Positions 17,278-25,569 of a stretch of 64,000 nucleotides of DNA are shown one piece after another. How positions within the stretch are numbered: the stretch's first letter is position 1; the number at the start of each line of letters is the position of its first letter. A program made the translations under genes and the position numbers. Below the pieces are notes generated by a model that searched no databases, was not told where the DNA came from, and was given only the letters and a program-made list of their open reading frames with translations. Source of the stretch: an uncultured Eubacteriales bacterium (GTDB lineage: Bacteria > Bacillota > Clostridia > Peptostreptococcales > Anaerovoracaceae); assembly GCA_910583765.1 (NCBI GenBank), contig CAJTYS010000003.1, forward strand, positions 93,477 through 157,476, written 5' to 3'.

Positions 17278-17430
17278 GAAATGTGAGCACATACATGTCG
17301 ATTACGATATTGACATTTGTGCACCGGCTACAAGTAAATTTCAATATAAGGCAACTTAGACATCGCATCATTCCTGATGTCACATCATCAAAGAAGCTAT
17401 TTTCATATATGTGTAAAGGAGGTCTTTTTT

Positions 17431-18162
17431 ATGCACACAAATCAACCTATCGCACTGGTCACCGGCGCGGGCGGCGGCATTGGACGGGCAGTCGCCTTGG
17501 AGTTGTCGCGGCACGGGAATCATCTTCTGCTGGTTGGACGTTCAGAAGCAGGCATTTCGCAGACGCTGGAGCAAATCACGCAAGCAGGTGGAGATGGTGA
17601 AACGTTCCTCTGCGACCTATCTGACATGCGTCAAATTGACTCCATGATGGAACAATTCGCAGACACATATGGACGGCTGGACATCTTGGTGAACAATGCC
17701 GGGATTTCCAATACCCATACCATGGAGGAAATTACCGAGACAGAATGGGATACCATGTTGGCCACCAACCTAAAAGCTCCCTTTTTTCTATGCCGCCATG
17801 CGTTTCGTCTGATGATGCCGCAAAAGCACGGGCGCATTATTAATCTTGCTTCCATTGCCGGAGAGCGTGGCGCATGGTATTCTGGCATCCATTACTCCGC
17901 ATCCAAAGGCGGCCTGCTCGCCATGACGAAATCCTTTGCGTTACACGGCGCGCCTTACGGCATTACCGTCAATGCGGTTTCCCCCGGCACCGCTGACACG
18001 CCTATGGCCCAGGCTGAAGGCATCCCAACGGACGGCATCCCGCTGGGGCGCGCCGCCACGCCGGAAGAAATCGCGTTTGCGATCAGTTTTCTCGCATCGA
18101 ATCGTGCCACGTATCTTACCGGCGTTACGCTGGATGTCAACGGCGGGCAATTCATGCCCTGA
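17431..18162 (+). CDS. Short-chain dehydrogenase/reductase
   Basis: 243 residues from ATG 17431, which follows AAAGGAGG by 8 bases; an upstream in-frame ATG (17377) has no such site. Classical SDR: cofactor motif TGAGGGIGRA near residue 10, NNAGIS, catalytic Ser and YSASK, then VNAVSPGTADTPM and C-terminal LTGVTLDVNGG. It interconverts an alcohol and a ketone with NAD(P)H. The only plus-strand gene of the GntR-type regulon. A polyol or hydroxy acid linked to the iol-type steps would fit, but the substrate is not evident. Confidence 0.85.
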   Translation: MHTNQPIALVTGAGGGIGRAVALELSRHGNHLLLVGRSEAGISQTLEQITQAGGDGETFLCDLSDMRQIDSMMEQFADTYGRLDILVNNAGISNTHTMEEITETEWDTMLATNLKAPFFLCRHAFRLMMPQKHGRIINLASIAGERGAWYSGIHYSASKGGLLAMTKSFALHGAPYGITVNAVSPGTADTPMAQAEGIPTDGIPLGRAATPEEIAFAISFLASNRATYLTGVTLDVNGGQFMP

Positions 18163-18204
18163 TCGTCATTGCCAATGAATCTCATAGCACACTGTTACCT
18201 GGCA

Positions 18205-18258
18205 AACAAAAGAGGGCTGCGCACGAGCACTTTTTTCGTATGTACGCACGGTCCTCTT
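18205..18258 (-). terminator. Hairpin after the Rpn pseudogene
   Basis: AGAGGGCTGCGCAC (18211-18224) pairs imperfectly with GTACGCACGGTCCTCT (18242-18257). On the minus strand it ends in TTTTGTTTG. A related hairpin follows the intact Rpn copy, so terminator and gene were duplicated together. Confidence 0.6.
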
Positions 18259-18269
18259 GAGTTCTTGGT

Positions 18270-19134
18270 TTATTCGTTCCAAACGTCTTTCATGTAACGG
18301 CCGATTTCTTCCTGCTCTAGCTGATACATCTCGGCCACTTGGCTAGCCGCGTCTTCTTGTGGCACGGCTAGTTTTTAACAAAGTTCGATCATTTTCCGTA
18401 TGCCGTGTTCCCGTTCTTCATCCTGACCCTCTTGTCGGCCTTCCTCCCGTGCTTCCTGCCGCTCCAATATTTTCTCTTCCCATGCGTTCATGAATTTGAT
18501 CCCCACTTCCTCGCTTGATTTGATGGACCTGATCTTTTCGTGCATCCAGCGGATGGTTTCGCTGCCAGAGGCCTGCGCCCGTTCGTCCGTCGTTTCCTCA
18601 AAATAGCGGAGCATTTCGATCAGTTCCCGACTCACTCCTTCCGGATTCGTTCCCCTGGTGTTGAGGAAAATCCGGGTCGCTCCGTCCATCAGGCTCACGT
18701 CAGAGGCTTCTTCACATTTCATGCGAAACGTGTACCGGTACAGCCCTTTGCCAAACAGGTCGAAGGGCATGATGAGAATGATAAAAACATCGTTCATCTT
18801 GCTGAAATCCACTTCCCCCCGGTGCGAGAAGCCGGCTGTCAATCATCCCTTGATAGTTTCGGGAACGCTTCGGCAGATTTCCCGTGTTTTGTTTCTTTAC
18901 TTCCGTGTTGTGGATGCTTCCTTCCGTGTCCATGGCCCAAACGTCCAGTTTGATCTGCCTGTTCCAGATGGATCGCCTGATTTCTTTTTCCGTCTGCGGC
19001 GTGTACTCCAGCTCGATGTCCTTTTCCAAAATGATCCCTAACACTTTTTCCAAGAATTCCTTGTCTTCCACGGCTTCGTTGAACAAAAACCGATCCAGTA
19101 GATTTAAGTCTTTTAGTTCTTTCCCCTTGTTCAA
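18270..19134 (-). pseudogene. Rpn-family (PDDEXK_2) nuclease gene, inactivated by a frameshift and a stop codon
   Basis: Aligned with the intact copy at 20925-21764, the reading frame starts at TTG 19134 (NKGKELKDLNLLDRFLFNEA), shifts frame near 18815 in a run of six C where the intact copy has four, continues in another frame (GEVDFSKMNDVFIILIMPFD), and then meets a TAA near 18375 (IELC then stop) where the intact copy has CAG. The tail down to WNE-stop at 18270 is still recognisable. Two independent lesions make a functional product unlikely. The PD-(D/E)XK core LDVWAMDTEG..HNTE is in the first fragment. Confidence 0.85.
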
Positions 19135-19148
19135 TCCGATCCCTCCTT

Positions 19149-19242
19149 TTGATTATACGATGTTCCTGTTCCCTTTTCAACAGATGTCGTATTTGTAATT
19201 TTTTAACTGTTTTATTTTACCATATTATGATCGTATAATCAA
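19149..19242. repeat. Rpn upstream repeat, copy 2
   Basis: 94 bp bounded by the perfect 13-bp inverted repeat TTGATTATACGAT (19149-19161) and ATCGTATAATCAA (19230-19242). Very similar to copies 1 and 3. It directly precedes the AGGAGG site and TTG start of the Rpn pseudogene. Confidence 0.7.
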
Positions 19243-19326
19243 GTAGTTTTCCATATTTTTCTTTTATTTTTTACACAAAAACTAAATATGAATTGGATTC
19301 ACGCCAGCGGAAAGACCCAGGCTTGC

Positions 19327-20718
19327 TTATGATCGATCTTGCCCCTTCCGTTCCGCGATTACCTGTTTCAGCCGCTCGAAGACCTGTTTTGTAATAGGAT
19401 ACTTGTAAGCCATGCATACGCAGCCCAGCATGAGGACAGCCGGAACGATGGTAATGGAAATCTCCACGCCCGTTAATGCTTCCTGTGTCTGCGACACTGC
19501 GTTTTCATTGAATCCGGTCAGCTGCAAGATCGCTCCCAACAAGAGGGTGGAAAGTCCGGAGCAAATGGTTTCCATGATGGTCTGCAAGGAAACGATGATG
19601 CCCTCCCGTCGTTTACCGGTTTCGTACTCATCATATTCACAAATATCGTAAATCATCACCGGCATCAGTTGCCAAAACGCCGAATTGCCTACGACAAAGA
19701 GAAATGTCAGCGTAACCATTCCCCAAAATCCGTTGATCCCCACTATCCTGTCTAAACTCACACATCCTACGGAAGCGATGCTTAGAAACAGGATCAGAGC
19801 CGACCGCTTGTCCAATAATTTGCTGACCTTGAGCACCGGAAGTAGCGTCAGCAGCCCAGAAGCCGGAAACGCCAACATGGCCAGTGTCGATTGGATGGCT
19901 GTCAGATTGAGATTGTATGTAAAATAATAGGCTCTGTCAGCAAAAAAGATTCCCTGGGCCGTGATATGGCACAAGCACGCACCAATCACGAACTTCGTGG
20001 GTTTCAGCTTGATGACCTCCCAGTATTCGCAAAATAATCCCCGTATGTCAGCTAATCTCAATTTTTGCCTGTGCCCCTTCTCATTTATAGGCGGCGTATC
20101 TTTTTTCCTGGAAGAATATATGGTAATATTGATGGCGCAAAACGCCATAACGGCTACAATCCCCGCCATGACTTGCCATGCCCGGCGTTCTGTCATACCC
20201 AGTCCACAAAATCCTGCCACCATGATGGGCGGCGCTGCCAGTCCAAAGGCTGTGCCAGCAAGGGTAACGGCATAAGTCACAGAACGAAGCTCCGTGCGTT
20301 CACTGTAATCTCCAGTATATTCTGCGCCAAAAGCCAGCCACGGACTGTAAAAGGTGGAAAAGGCACACCAAAATAGCACGATCATAACGCCGTAATACGC
20401 ATTCTTCACAGCTCCCGCTGACTCGAATGTAGTGAAACATAAAACCAGCGAAAGGGCCAACGGCAGCGAAGCCGCCATAAGAAACGGTCTCCGCCTGCCA
20501 AATCGATTAAGGGCATGATCAGACAAAAATCCCACTACCGGACTCCAAAGAGAGCTAATGATAGACCCTGCCGCGATTAACGTGCCTGCTGCCGCAGGTT
20601 TGATATGGGCGATGTTCGTTAAGAAAAACATCATATAGGATCCCATGAAGGTAAAATTCACCGAATCCGTGATTCCGGCGGAAGCATACCCCATTTTTTC
20701 CCGAAATGTCAGCCGCAT
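19327..20718 (-). CDS. GPH-family sugar/glycoside:cation symporter
   Basis: 463 residues, about 12 TM helices. Start MRLTFREKMGYASAGITDS and the loop after TM2 (LSDHALNRFGRRRPFL) are typical of glycoside-pentoside-hexuronide symporters (MelB/UidB/XynB type). A second conserved loop (YDICEYDEYETGKRREG) lies in the C-terminal half. It imports a sugar, glycoside or uronide with Na+ or H+. GGGGAGGGGG lies 6 bases before the start. It stands alone between two Rpn copies. No regulon palindrome was seen in its promoter, so a link to the iol-type genes is only by proximity. Confidence 0.85.
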   Translation of the reverse strand: MRLTFREKMGYASAGITDSVNFTFMGSYMMFFLTNIAHIKPAAAGTLIAAGSIISSLWSPVVGFLSDHALNRFGRRRPFLMAASLPLALSLVLCFTTFESAGAVKNAYYGVMIVLFWCAFSTFYSPWLAFGAEYTGDYSERTELRSVTYAVTLAGTAFGLAAPPIMVAGFCGLGMTERRAWQVMAGIVAVMAFCAINITIYSSRKKDTPPINEKGHRQKLRLADIRGLFCEYWEVIKLKPTKFVIGACLCHITAQGIFFADRAYYFTYNLNLTAIQSTLAMLAFPASGLLTLLPVLKVSKLLDKRSALILFLSIASVGCVSLDRIVGINGFWGMVTLTFLFVVGNSAFWQLMPVMIYDICEYDEYETGKRREGIIVSLQTIMETICSGLSTLLLGAILQLTGFNENAVSQTQEALTGVEISITIVPAVLMLGCVCMAYKYPITKQVFERLKQVIAERKGQDRS

Positions 20719-20861
20719 ATGTTCCCCCTCCCCTACATAAATAATATTACGTACTCATATAGTATATCAGCGCTTTTTTCCACTTAACATATCCTAAAGT
20801 ATACACTTGCGGCCACAATCCGTATATTTAAGGTCCTTTTGCTAACCGAATTCCATATAAT

Positions 20862-20910
20862 AAAAAAGGAGGCCGCACATGGACGTTTTTTTGTTCATAT
20901 GTGCAGCTCC
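20862..20910 (-). terminator. Terminator after the intact Rpn gene
   Basis: GGAGGCCGCACAT (20868-20880) pairs with ATGTGCAGCTCC (20899-20910). On the minus strand the stem is followed by TTTTTTATTAT, a clear U-tract. 20719-20861 otherwise holds only the GPH gene's upstream region, with a TGATATACT extended -10 near 20765. Confidence 0.75.
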
Positions 20911-20924
20911 CCTGAATGATTGAC

Positions 20925-21764
20925 TTAGTCGTTCCAGGTTTCTTTCATGTAACGGCTGATTTCTTCCTGCTCTAGCTGATACATCTCGGCCACTTGGCTA
21001 GCTGCGTCCTCTTGCGGCACGGCTAGTTTCTGGCAGAGTTTGATCATTTTTCGTATGCCTTGCTCTCGTTCCTCTTTCTGGCCTTCCTGCCGGTCCAATA
21101 TCTTCTCTTCCCATGCGTTCATGAATTTGATCCCCACTTCCTCACTTGATTTGATGGATCGGATCTTCTCGTGCATCCAGCGGATGGTTTCGCTGCCAGA
21201 GGCCTGCGCCCGTTCGTCTGTCGTGTCTTCAAAGTAACGAAGCATTTCCACCAATTCTCGGCTCACGCCTTCTTCGTGTGTCCCTCTGGTGTTGAGAAAA
21301 ATTCGGGTCGCTCCGTCCATCAGGCTCACGTCCGCCGCTTCTTCGCATTTCATGCGAAACGTGTACCGGTACAGTCCTTTGCCGAACAGGTCGAAAGGCA
21401 TGATCAAAATGATGAAAACATCGTTCATCTTGTTGAAGTCCACTTCCCCTGGCACCAGCAGCCGGCTGTCGATCAGGCCTTGGTAATTTCGGGAACGCTT
21501 TGGCAGGTTTCCCGTGTTTTTCTTTTGCGCTTCCGTATTATGGATGCTTCCTTCCGTGTCCATGGCCCAAACATCCAGTTTGATCTGCCTGTTCCAAACG
21601 GACCGCCTGATTTCTTTTTCCGTCTGCGGCGCATGCGCCAGTTCGATGTCCTTTTCCAGGATGATTCCTAATGTTTTTTCCAGGAATTCCTTGTCTTCCA
21701 CGGCTTCGTTGAACAAAAACCGATCCAGTAGATTTAAGTCTTTTAGTTCTTTCCCCTGATTCAA
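20925..21764 (-). CDS. Rpn-family recombination-promoting nuclease/putative transposase (PDDEXK_2), intact copy
   Basis: 279 residues. Start is TTG at 21764 with AGGAGG 7 bases upstream; the pseudogene copy also begins at TTG. The N-terminal half carries the PD-(D/E)XK core (KLDVWAMDTEG, then HNTEAQ) followed by LPKRSRNYQGLID and FIILIMPFDLFGKG, typical of this family. The C-terminal part is helical and Glu/Lys-rich (EEVGIKFMNAWEEKI, then EREQGIRKMIKLCQ). Rpn proteins cut DNA and raise recombination in E. coli; many copies are mobile or rapidly evolving. Two decayed copies are in this window. Confidence 0.85.
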   Translation of the reverse strand: MNQGKELKDLNLLDRFLFNEAVEDKEFLEKTLGIILEKDIELAHAPQTEKEIRRSVWNRQIKLDVWAMDTEGSIHNTEAQKKNTGNLPKRSRNYQGLIDSRLLVPGEVDFNKMNDVFIILIMPFDLFGKGLYRYTFRMKCEEAADVSLMDGATRIFLNTRGTHEEGVSRELVEMLRYFEDTTDERAQASGSETIRWMHEKIRSIKSSEEVGIKFMNAWEEKILDRQEGQKEEREQGIRKMIKLCQKLAVPQEDAASQVAEMYQLEQEEISRYMKETWND

Positions 21765-21778
21765 TCCAATCCCTCCTT

Positions 21779-21872
21779 TTGATTATACGATGTTCCTGTT
21801 CCCTTTTCAACAGGCATCTTGCCTGTAATTTTTTAACTGTTTTATTTTACCATGTTACGGTCGTGTAATCAA
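21779..21872. repeat. Rpn upstream repeat, copy 3
   Basis: Same 94-bp unit as copies 1 and 2. The left arm TTGATTATACGAT (21779-21791) is intact; the right arm GTCGTGTAATCAA (21860-21872) has two changes. On the minus strand the unit supplies TTGATT, 17 bases, TAAAAT as the likely promoter, and also TTGAAA, 17 bases, TATAAT directly before the ribosome binding site. Confidence 0.7.
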
Positions 21873-22039
21873 GAGGTTTTCCATATTTTTCTTTTTATGT
21901 TTTAACCCCCCTTTACAGCAACTTATCCTTTTACTTTAATCGAGCCTTCTATCTGTTCTCTGTCCATCCTAAAACACACACATGCTCACTGCCATCCCAT
22001 ATGTTCCAGATCGTCCCATTCTCTTTCTGTTTTCTCACA

Positions 22040-22189
22040 AAATTCACGGTATAATGAACGCATGAAATTAGGACGGCGTTGCCGCAAGGATGCGTTCATT
22101 GAATCATGAATCCTATTTGTATTTTCAGAGGAAATTCACGGTATAATGAACCCATGAAAAGGTGATTCATGGTATAATAGACATGATAA
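22040..22189 (+). repeat. Three copies of a TTCACGGTATAATGAAC element in front of the LuxR-type gene
   Basis: Near-identical units at 22040-22067 and 22132-22160, and a diverged one at 22164-22189 (ATTCATGGTATAATAGAC). Each contains TATAAT flanked by TTCA and TGAA or similar, and the first and third are followed by short G/C-rich hairpins (GGCGTTGCC; GCTGCGCCGCAGC). No good -35 box lies upstream of any of them. They may be tandem activator-dependent promoters or an interspersed promoter/leader repeat. The rest of 21873-22258 shows nothing else assignable. Confidence 0.5.
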
Positions 22190-22258
22190 TAACGGATGCG
22201 TGACTGCTGCGCCGCAGCGTCCATTCGCGATCTAAATTTATGTTATGGAGGCGTTTCA

Positions 22259-23353
22259 ATGATTTCTCATTTAGATTATTCGGAAGTGAAACATGCGAAT
22301 CAGATCATACACAATCTTTATAATATCGACCTGCCGCTGCACAACAGGATCATCAATTTCCTCAACGAAGTCGTCCAACTGATCTATTTTGATCGAGCCA
22401 CGATCCTCTTTTACTACAAAGACGAGAATGAAGTCTATCACAAGCATTCTTCTATGTCTTTGAATTGGGACAAGCAGGCGGACACTGTGAAGCAGTACGA
22501 CACCTATTACTGTCAGTTTGACGATACATTGCCTGTTTTTGACCAGCCTTCTCCCATCATTTTTCGCTCCAGCGCTTTCTTTAACCAGGAAACCAGGATG
22601 AAAAACGTCTATTGGACCGATTATTTGATCCCCAGCAATTGCATCTATTCCTTGGAAGGGAACCTGCAGATCAAGACCCATAAGATCAAGGGGGCGTTCA
22701 ACTTTTATCGGGGCGAGGAAAAAGCTGATTTTTCCGAGAAAGACGTGGCGCTCATGGCCCTGCTCCAGCCTCATCTCTCCAATGTGCTGAAATATTATGG
22801 CGAAGAAAAGGATGCTACCAGCATTTTTTTCATGCTGGAAAACTACAATTGCGTGGGAATCGCCATGCTGGACGGGTTTTGCGATGTAGTCCGGAGCAAT
22901 TCCACCTACCAGGCTTTGATTCATTCTAGCCAGAACAGTGCGTCCATTATCAATAAGATCAACAGCCTGTGCAGCAAGCTTTCTTCTGTGAAAACCTTTA
23001 CTGGAGAAGGTGCGTCCGTTGAGTATAAATTTGAAGACACGCCGATTTTCATCTCTGTTTCCAAGCTTTCAGAGGCAGCCTCCCAAGGCGATGCCCAGTA
23101 CATCTGCATGCTTTACGATTTATCCTATTTTATCGCTAAAACTTTGGACCAGACAAAGGAAAAATACACCCTGACCGCCAGAGAATTCGATATTTTGAAA
23201 GCCGTTTTAAAGGGAAAAAGCAACGAGGAAATCGCATCTGAGTTGTATTTGTCGCTTCCAACCGTAAAAAAATATTTGACCTCCATTTACAGTAAAATGG
23301 ACATCAAAAATCAAAAGCAGATCTTTGAAAAGCTAAAGCTCCAGGAGACGTGA
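22259..23353 (+). CDS. LuxR-type transcriptional regulator with N-terminal sensory domain
   Basis: 364 residues from ATG 22259, which follows TATGGAGG by 9 bases. The C-terminal ~60 residues are a LuxR/NarL HTH: LTAREFDILKAVLKGKSNEEIA, LSLPTVKKYLTSIYSKM. The N-terminal ~290 residues look GAF-like (LIYFDRATILFYYKDE, FYRGEEKADFSEKDVALMALLQPHL) and probably sense a small molecule; there is no receiver domain and no TM segment. It stands convergent to the second B12-mutase set and is the nearest regulator to it, so it may control that set or the ThDP operon. No target site is proven. Confidence 0.8.
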   Translation: MISHLDYSEVKHANQIIHNLYNIDLPLHNRIINFLNEVVQLIYFDRATILFYYKDENEVYHKHSSMSLNWDKQADTVKQYDTYYCQFDDTLPVFDQPSPIIFRSSAFFNQETRMKNVYWTDYLIPSNCIYSLEGNLQIKTHKIKGAFNFYRGEEKADFSEKDVALMALLQPHLSNVLKYYGEEKDATSIFFMLENYNCVGIAMLDGFCDVVRSNSTYQALIHSSQNSASIINKINSLCSKLSSVKTFTGEGASVEYKFEDTPIFISVSKLSEAASQGDAQYICMLYDLSYFIAKTLDQTKEKYTLTAREFDILKAVLKGKSNEEIASELYLSLPTVKKYLTSIYSKMDIKNQKQIFEKLKLQET

Positions 23354-23363
23354 GTCGCTTTCC

Positions 23364-23407
23364 AAAAAAGCAGCAAGGCTGCTCATCCCAATGGATCAAC
23401 AGCCTTG
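23364..23407 (-). terminator. Terminator between the LuxR-type gene and the B12 mutase B operon
   Basis: CAAGGCTG (23374-23381) pairs with CAGCCTTG (23400-23407) around an 18-base loop, with further partial pairing at the base. On the minus strand it runs into GCTGCTTTTTTGG, a good U-tract for the mutase operon end. Confidence 0.65.
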
Positions 23408-23431
23408 TCACTGATGTCAAATGTCAACAAT

Positions 23432-25201
23432 TTATTGCGCCTTCAATACATCCATGGTGTCTGCCAGGTCATTGTAAGCATATACCCCTAAATCCAGCAG
23501 CATGTCGCTGATTTCGGTGGGTTCCGAGTGTCCAGGGAGAATGGCGTTCAGCTTTCCGCCTATAAAGAAATTATATTTCTTTCCCCTGTCCTTTGCCAGC
23601 TGCAGCAGCTGCCTTCCATAATCCAGAGCCTGCCCGTTATGGCAGCTGATGGCCACGTTGACCGCACCCTCTTCATCCGCGAAATCCAACATGTCTATGG
23701 CATCCATATCCACACCGCCATTGATCACCGTGGCACCAAATGCTTTTAGCACGCCTTCTACAAGAATGATTCCATAAGTGTGCGCGTCCCCTGAGCCGAT
23801 GACGATCTTTTTTCCTGCCAGATCATCTTCCCCATATCCTTTGGCCTTCAATTCCTGGATGATCTCATCCTTCATTTCCACCGTCTGCCTGCCTAATACT
23901 GTTGGATAGAAAGGTTTGATCTCCGTGGTGCCTTTTTTGTATGTGGTCGGGTGGAAAGCCTGCTCGAATTTGATGGGGTCAAAATGCTTCAAAGTCAAAA
24001 TCATTTCCAACGGGTCCTTCACATCAATCCCAGCCTCTTGGAATCCTCCCATGGCATTGTGGAAGAACGCCTTTCCCTGTTCCTCCATGACTGCTGCCAT
24101 TTCTTCCAGCTTGCTAAAATCCATGAACGGCAGCCATTCATCCGCCTTTTCTTCCGTGCGCTTGCCGGCGACAAAGATATCCCACAGCTCATCCATGGTG
24201 GGCACGGCGATCTTTTCTGTGATAGCCACAGGGTTGATGCCCAGCCCCATGCGATATTTCTTTTCTGCGATGATCTCAAAGAGCATCTCTTGACAGCTGG
24301 TCCCAAAATTCCCGTTGATATCATGGTCCCACTGCATGTTGGTGGAGCCGTTGATATAGGACATGACCGGATGCTCCTCTGTTGATAACAGCCTATGGAG
24401 CGCCAGAGGAATGGCAAGCCTAGTGTCAATCTCACTGAGCAGCCCGCCAAAGCTGATGGAATACCCTGCGCCGCACAGCTTGGCGCAGATATAATGCTCC
24501 ACCAGCGCGTACCCGATATAGGAAGCGCAGTCTATGAAATAGCCTGGGAATCCATCATCCAGATATGTTTCCACTGCGAACTGTTCCTCTCGTTTCGAGG
24601 CCATGATACCCAGAGCCACCACCATATCGGAGAAACGCTTCACTTCATCGTCAAATCCAGGATGATCCCAAATGAACTGAGAAAACTCCCCAACTCTCGG
24701 CGAACCTGCCTTCAGTGCGTTGATGGTCGTTTCTATGGCATTGGGCGTGACCAAATGATGATCCGCGAAAATCACATCCACAGGTGCCGCTTCCATATGC
24801 TTGAGATAATCCTCCAGTCCCTCCATGATGTAGCTGGTGGTGGCTGGCGCTTTGTCCCGATATTCTTTGGGCAGCCCCATCAATTGACTGGGTATGGTCT
24901 GAATCAAATTCAGCTCGTACCCTAGGCTTTCCGCTCTTCTGTGAAGTTCTGCGATAGCTTCCACCTCTTCATCAATGGTAGCCAGCCCTACCAGCAGATC
25001 CCATACGATCTTGCCTTCCCGCATGCATTCTTTCTTGTAATCCATATGGCAGGTATATTTACCATCGCTTTCCCTGATGAACCGGCTTCTGCCCGCTTCA
25101 AAGGAATTCCCGATTTCTAATCCTTTTTTCACCAAATCCATTCCCGACTCATGAGGTTCCGGCTTGATGCTCTTTATATAATCCAACATCACGTTATCCA
25201 T
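23432..25201 (-). CDS. Cobalamin-dependent carbon-skeleton mutase-like protein, copy B
   Basis: 589 residues from the second ATG at 25201; AAAGGTGG abuts the first ATG but is 6 bases from this one, and the paralogue aligns from here. Architecture as in copy A: N-terminal glutamate-mutase-E-like barrel (MDYKKECMREGKI, SFGGLLSEIDTR, TYKKGTTEIKPFYPTVLGRQT) and C-terminal B12 domain with GDAHTYG (His474), AISCHNG and FIGGKLN. It closes the minus-strand set DMT transporter, small winged-helix-like protein, mutase, and unlike copy A has no HyuA gene directly behind it; two HyuA genes lie 7.6 kb away. The substrate is unknown and may differ from copy A. Confidence 0.75.
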   Translation of the reverse strand: MDNVMLDYIKSIKPEPHESGMDLVKKGLEIGNSFEAGRSRFIRESDGKYTCHMDYKKECMREGKIVWDLLVGLATIDEEVEAIAELHRRAESLGYELNLIQTIPSQLMGLPKEYRDKAPATTSYIMEGLEDYLKHMEAAPVDVIFADHHLVTPNAIETTINALKAGSPRVGEFSQFIWDHPGFDDEVKRFSDMVVALGIMASKREEQFAVETYLDDGFPGYFIDCASYIGYALVEHYICAKLCGAGYSISFGGLLSEIDTRLAIPLALHRLLSTEEHPVMSYINGSTNMQWDHDINGNFGTSCQEMLFEIIAEKKYRMGLGINPVAITEKIAVPTMDELWDIFVAGKRTEEKADEWLPFMDFSKLEEMAAVMEEQGKAFFHNAMGGFQEAGIDVKDPLEMILTLKHFDPIKFEQAFHPTTYKKGTTEIKPFYPTVLGRQTVEMKDEIIQELKAKGYGEDDLAGKKIVIGSGDAHTYGIILVEGVLKAFGATVINGGVDMDAIDMLDFADEEGAVNVAISCHNGQALDYGRQLLQLAKDRGKKYNFFIGGKLNAILPGHSEPTEISDMLLDLGVYAYNDLADTMDVLKAQ

Positions 25202-25273
25202 TTTCATCCACCTTTCCGCGCCTTTATTTTATGGATCAGAGACAGCCTCTTGGCCGCCCCTGATCCCAATCTC

Positions 25274-25552
25274 CTAATGTTTCTTTGGAATGTACTTGAT
25301 CCTCGATTTTCCAAAATCCGTGACTTCATAGTGAACTTGCAGCACGCCCTTTTCATCATATTCCACGTTCGTTTCCCGGATCATGTTAACACCGAGCAAT
25401 GCCTGCATGTAATCATCCATACGGTTATAGTTCATCTGCCGTTCACCGGCATACTCATCCTTGATAGCCTCCATGACTTCTTGGGTGGTCACAGGATGTC
25501 CCACTTGGGAAAGATATTCAAAGACTCTTAGCTTTAATGGTAATTTATCCAT
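25274..25552 (-). CDS. Small winged-helix-like protein, copy B
   Basis: 92 residues from ATG 25552 with GGAGG 6 bases upstream; a longer frame through the DMT gene is spurious. The pattern LPLKLRVFEYLSQVGHPVTTQEVMEAI, YMQALLGVNMIRET, then LQVHYEVTDFGKSRIKYIP matches the 95-residue protein at 9365-9652. A conserved Y/F-G-K-S-R-x-K-Y-P end is shared. It lies between the DMT gene (17 bp) and the mutase (~70 bp). Function unknown; conserved linkage to mutase and transporter is the main clue. Confidence 0.7.
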   Translation of the reverse strand: MDKLPLKLRVFEYLSQVGHPVTTQEVMEAIKDEYAGERQMNYNRMDDYMQALLGVNMIRETNVEYDEKGVLQVHYEVTDFGKSRIKYIPKKH

Positions 25553-25569
25553 ACTTCCATCCTCCTTGA

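Larger units (their letters stand above)
16937..17430. other. Divergent control region between the aldehyde dehydrogenase and SDR genes
   Basis: 494 bases without a gene. It holds two operator-bearing promoters: 17117-17163 leftward and 17244-17277 rightward. The leaders are long: ~180 bases to the dehydrogenase start and ~150 to the SDR start. I see no further coding frame. 17040-17110 contains nothing I can assign. Confidence 0.6.

Noticed and set aside
2532..21872. Rpn copies as a classical insertion sequence
   Set aside because: The 13-bp inverted repeats lie only upstream of the gene and do not flank it; no target-site duplication was seen.
22040..22189. Short CRISPR-like array
   Set aside because: Only three unevenly spaced, diverging units with TATAAT in each; no constant spacer length and no cas genes.
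12729..25201. Nicotinate fermentation (2-methyleneglutarate mutase pathway) as an explanation for the B12 mutases
   Set aside because: The architecture fits, but no enamidase, methylitaconate isomerase or dimethylmalate dehydratase/lyase genes are present.
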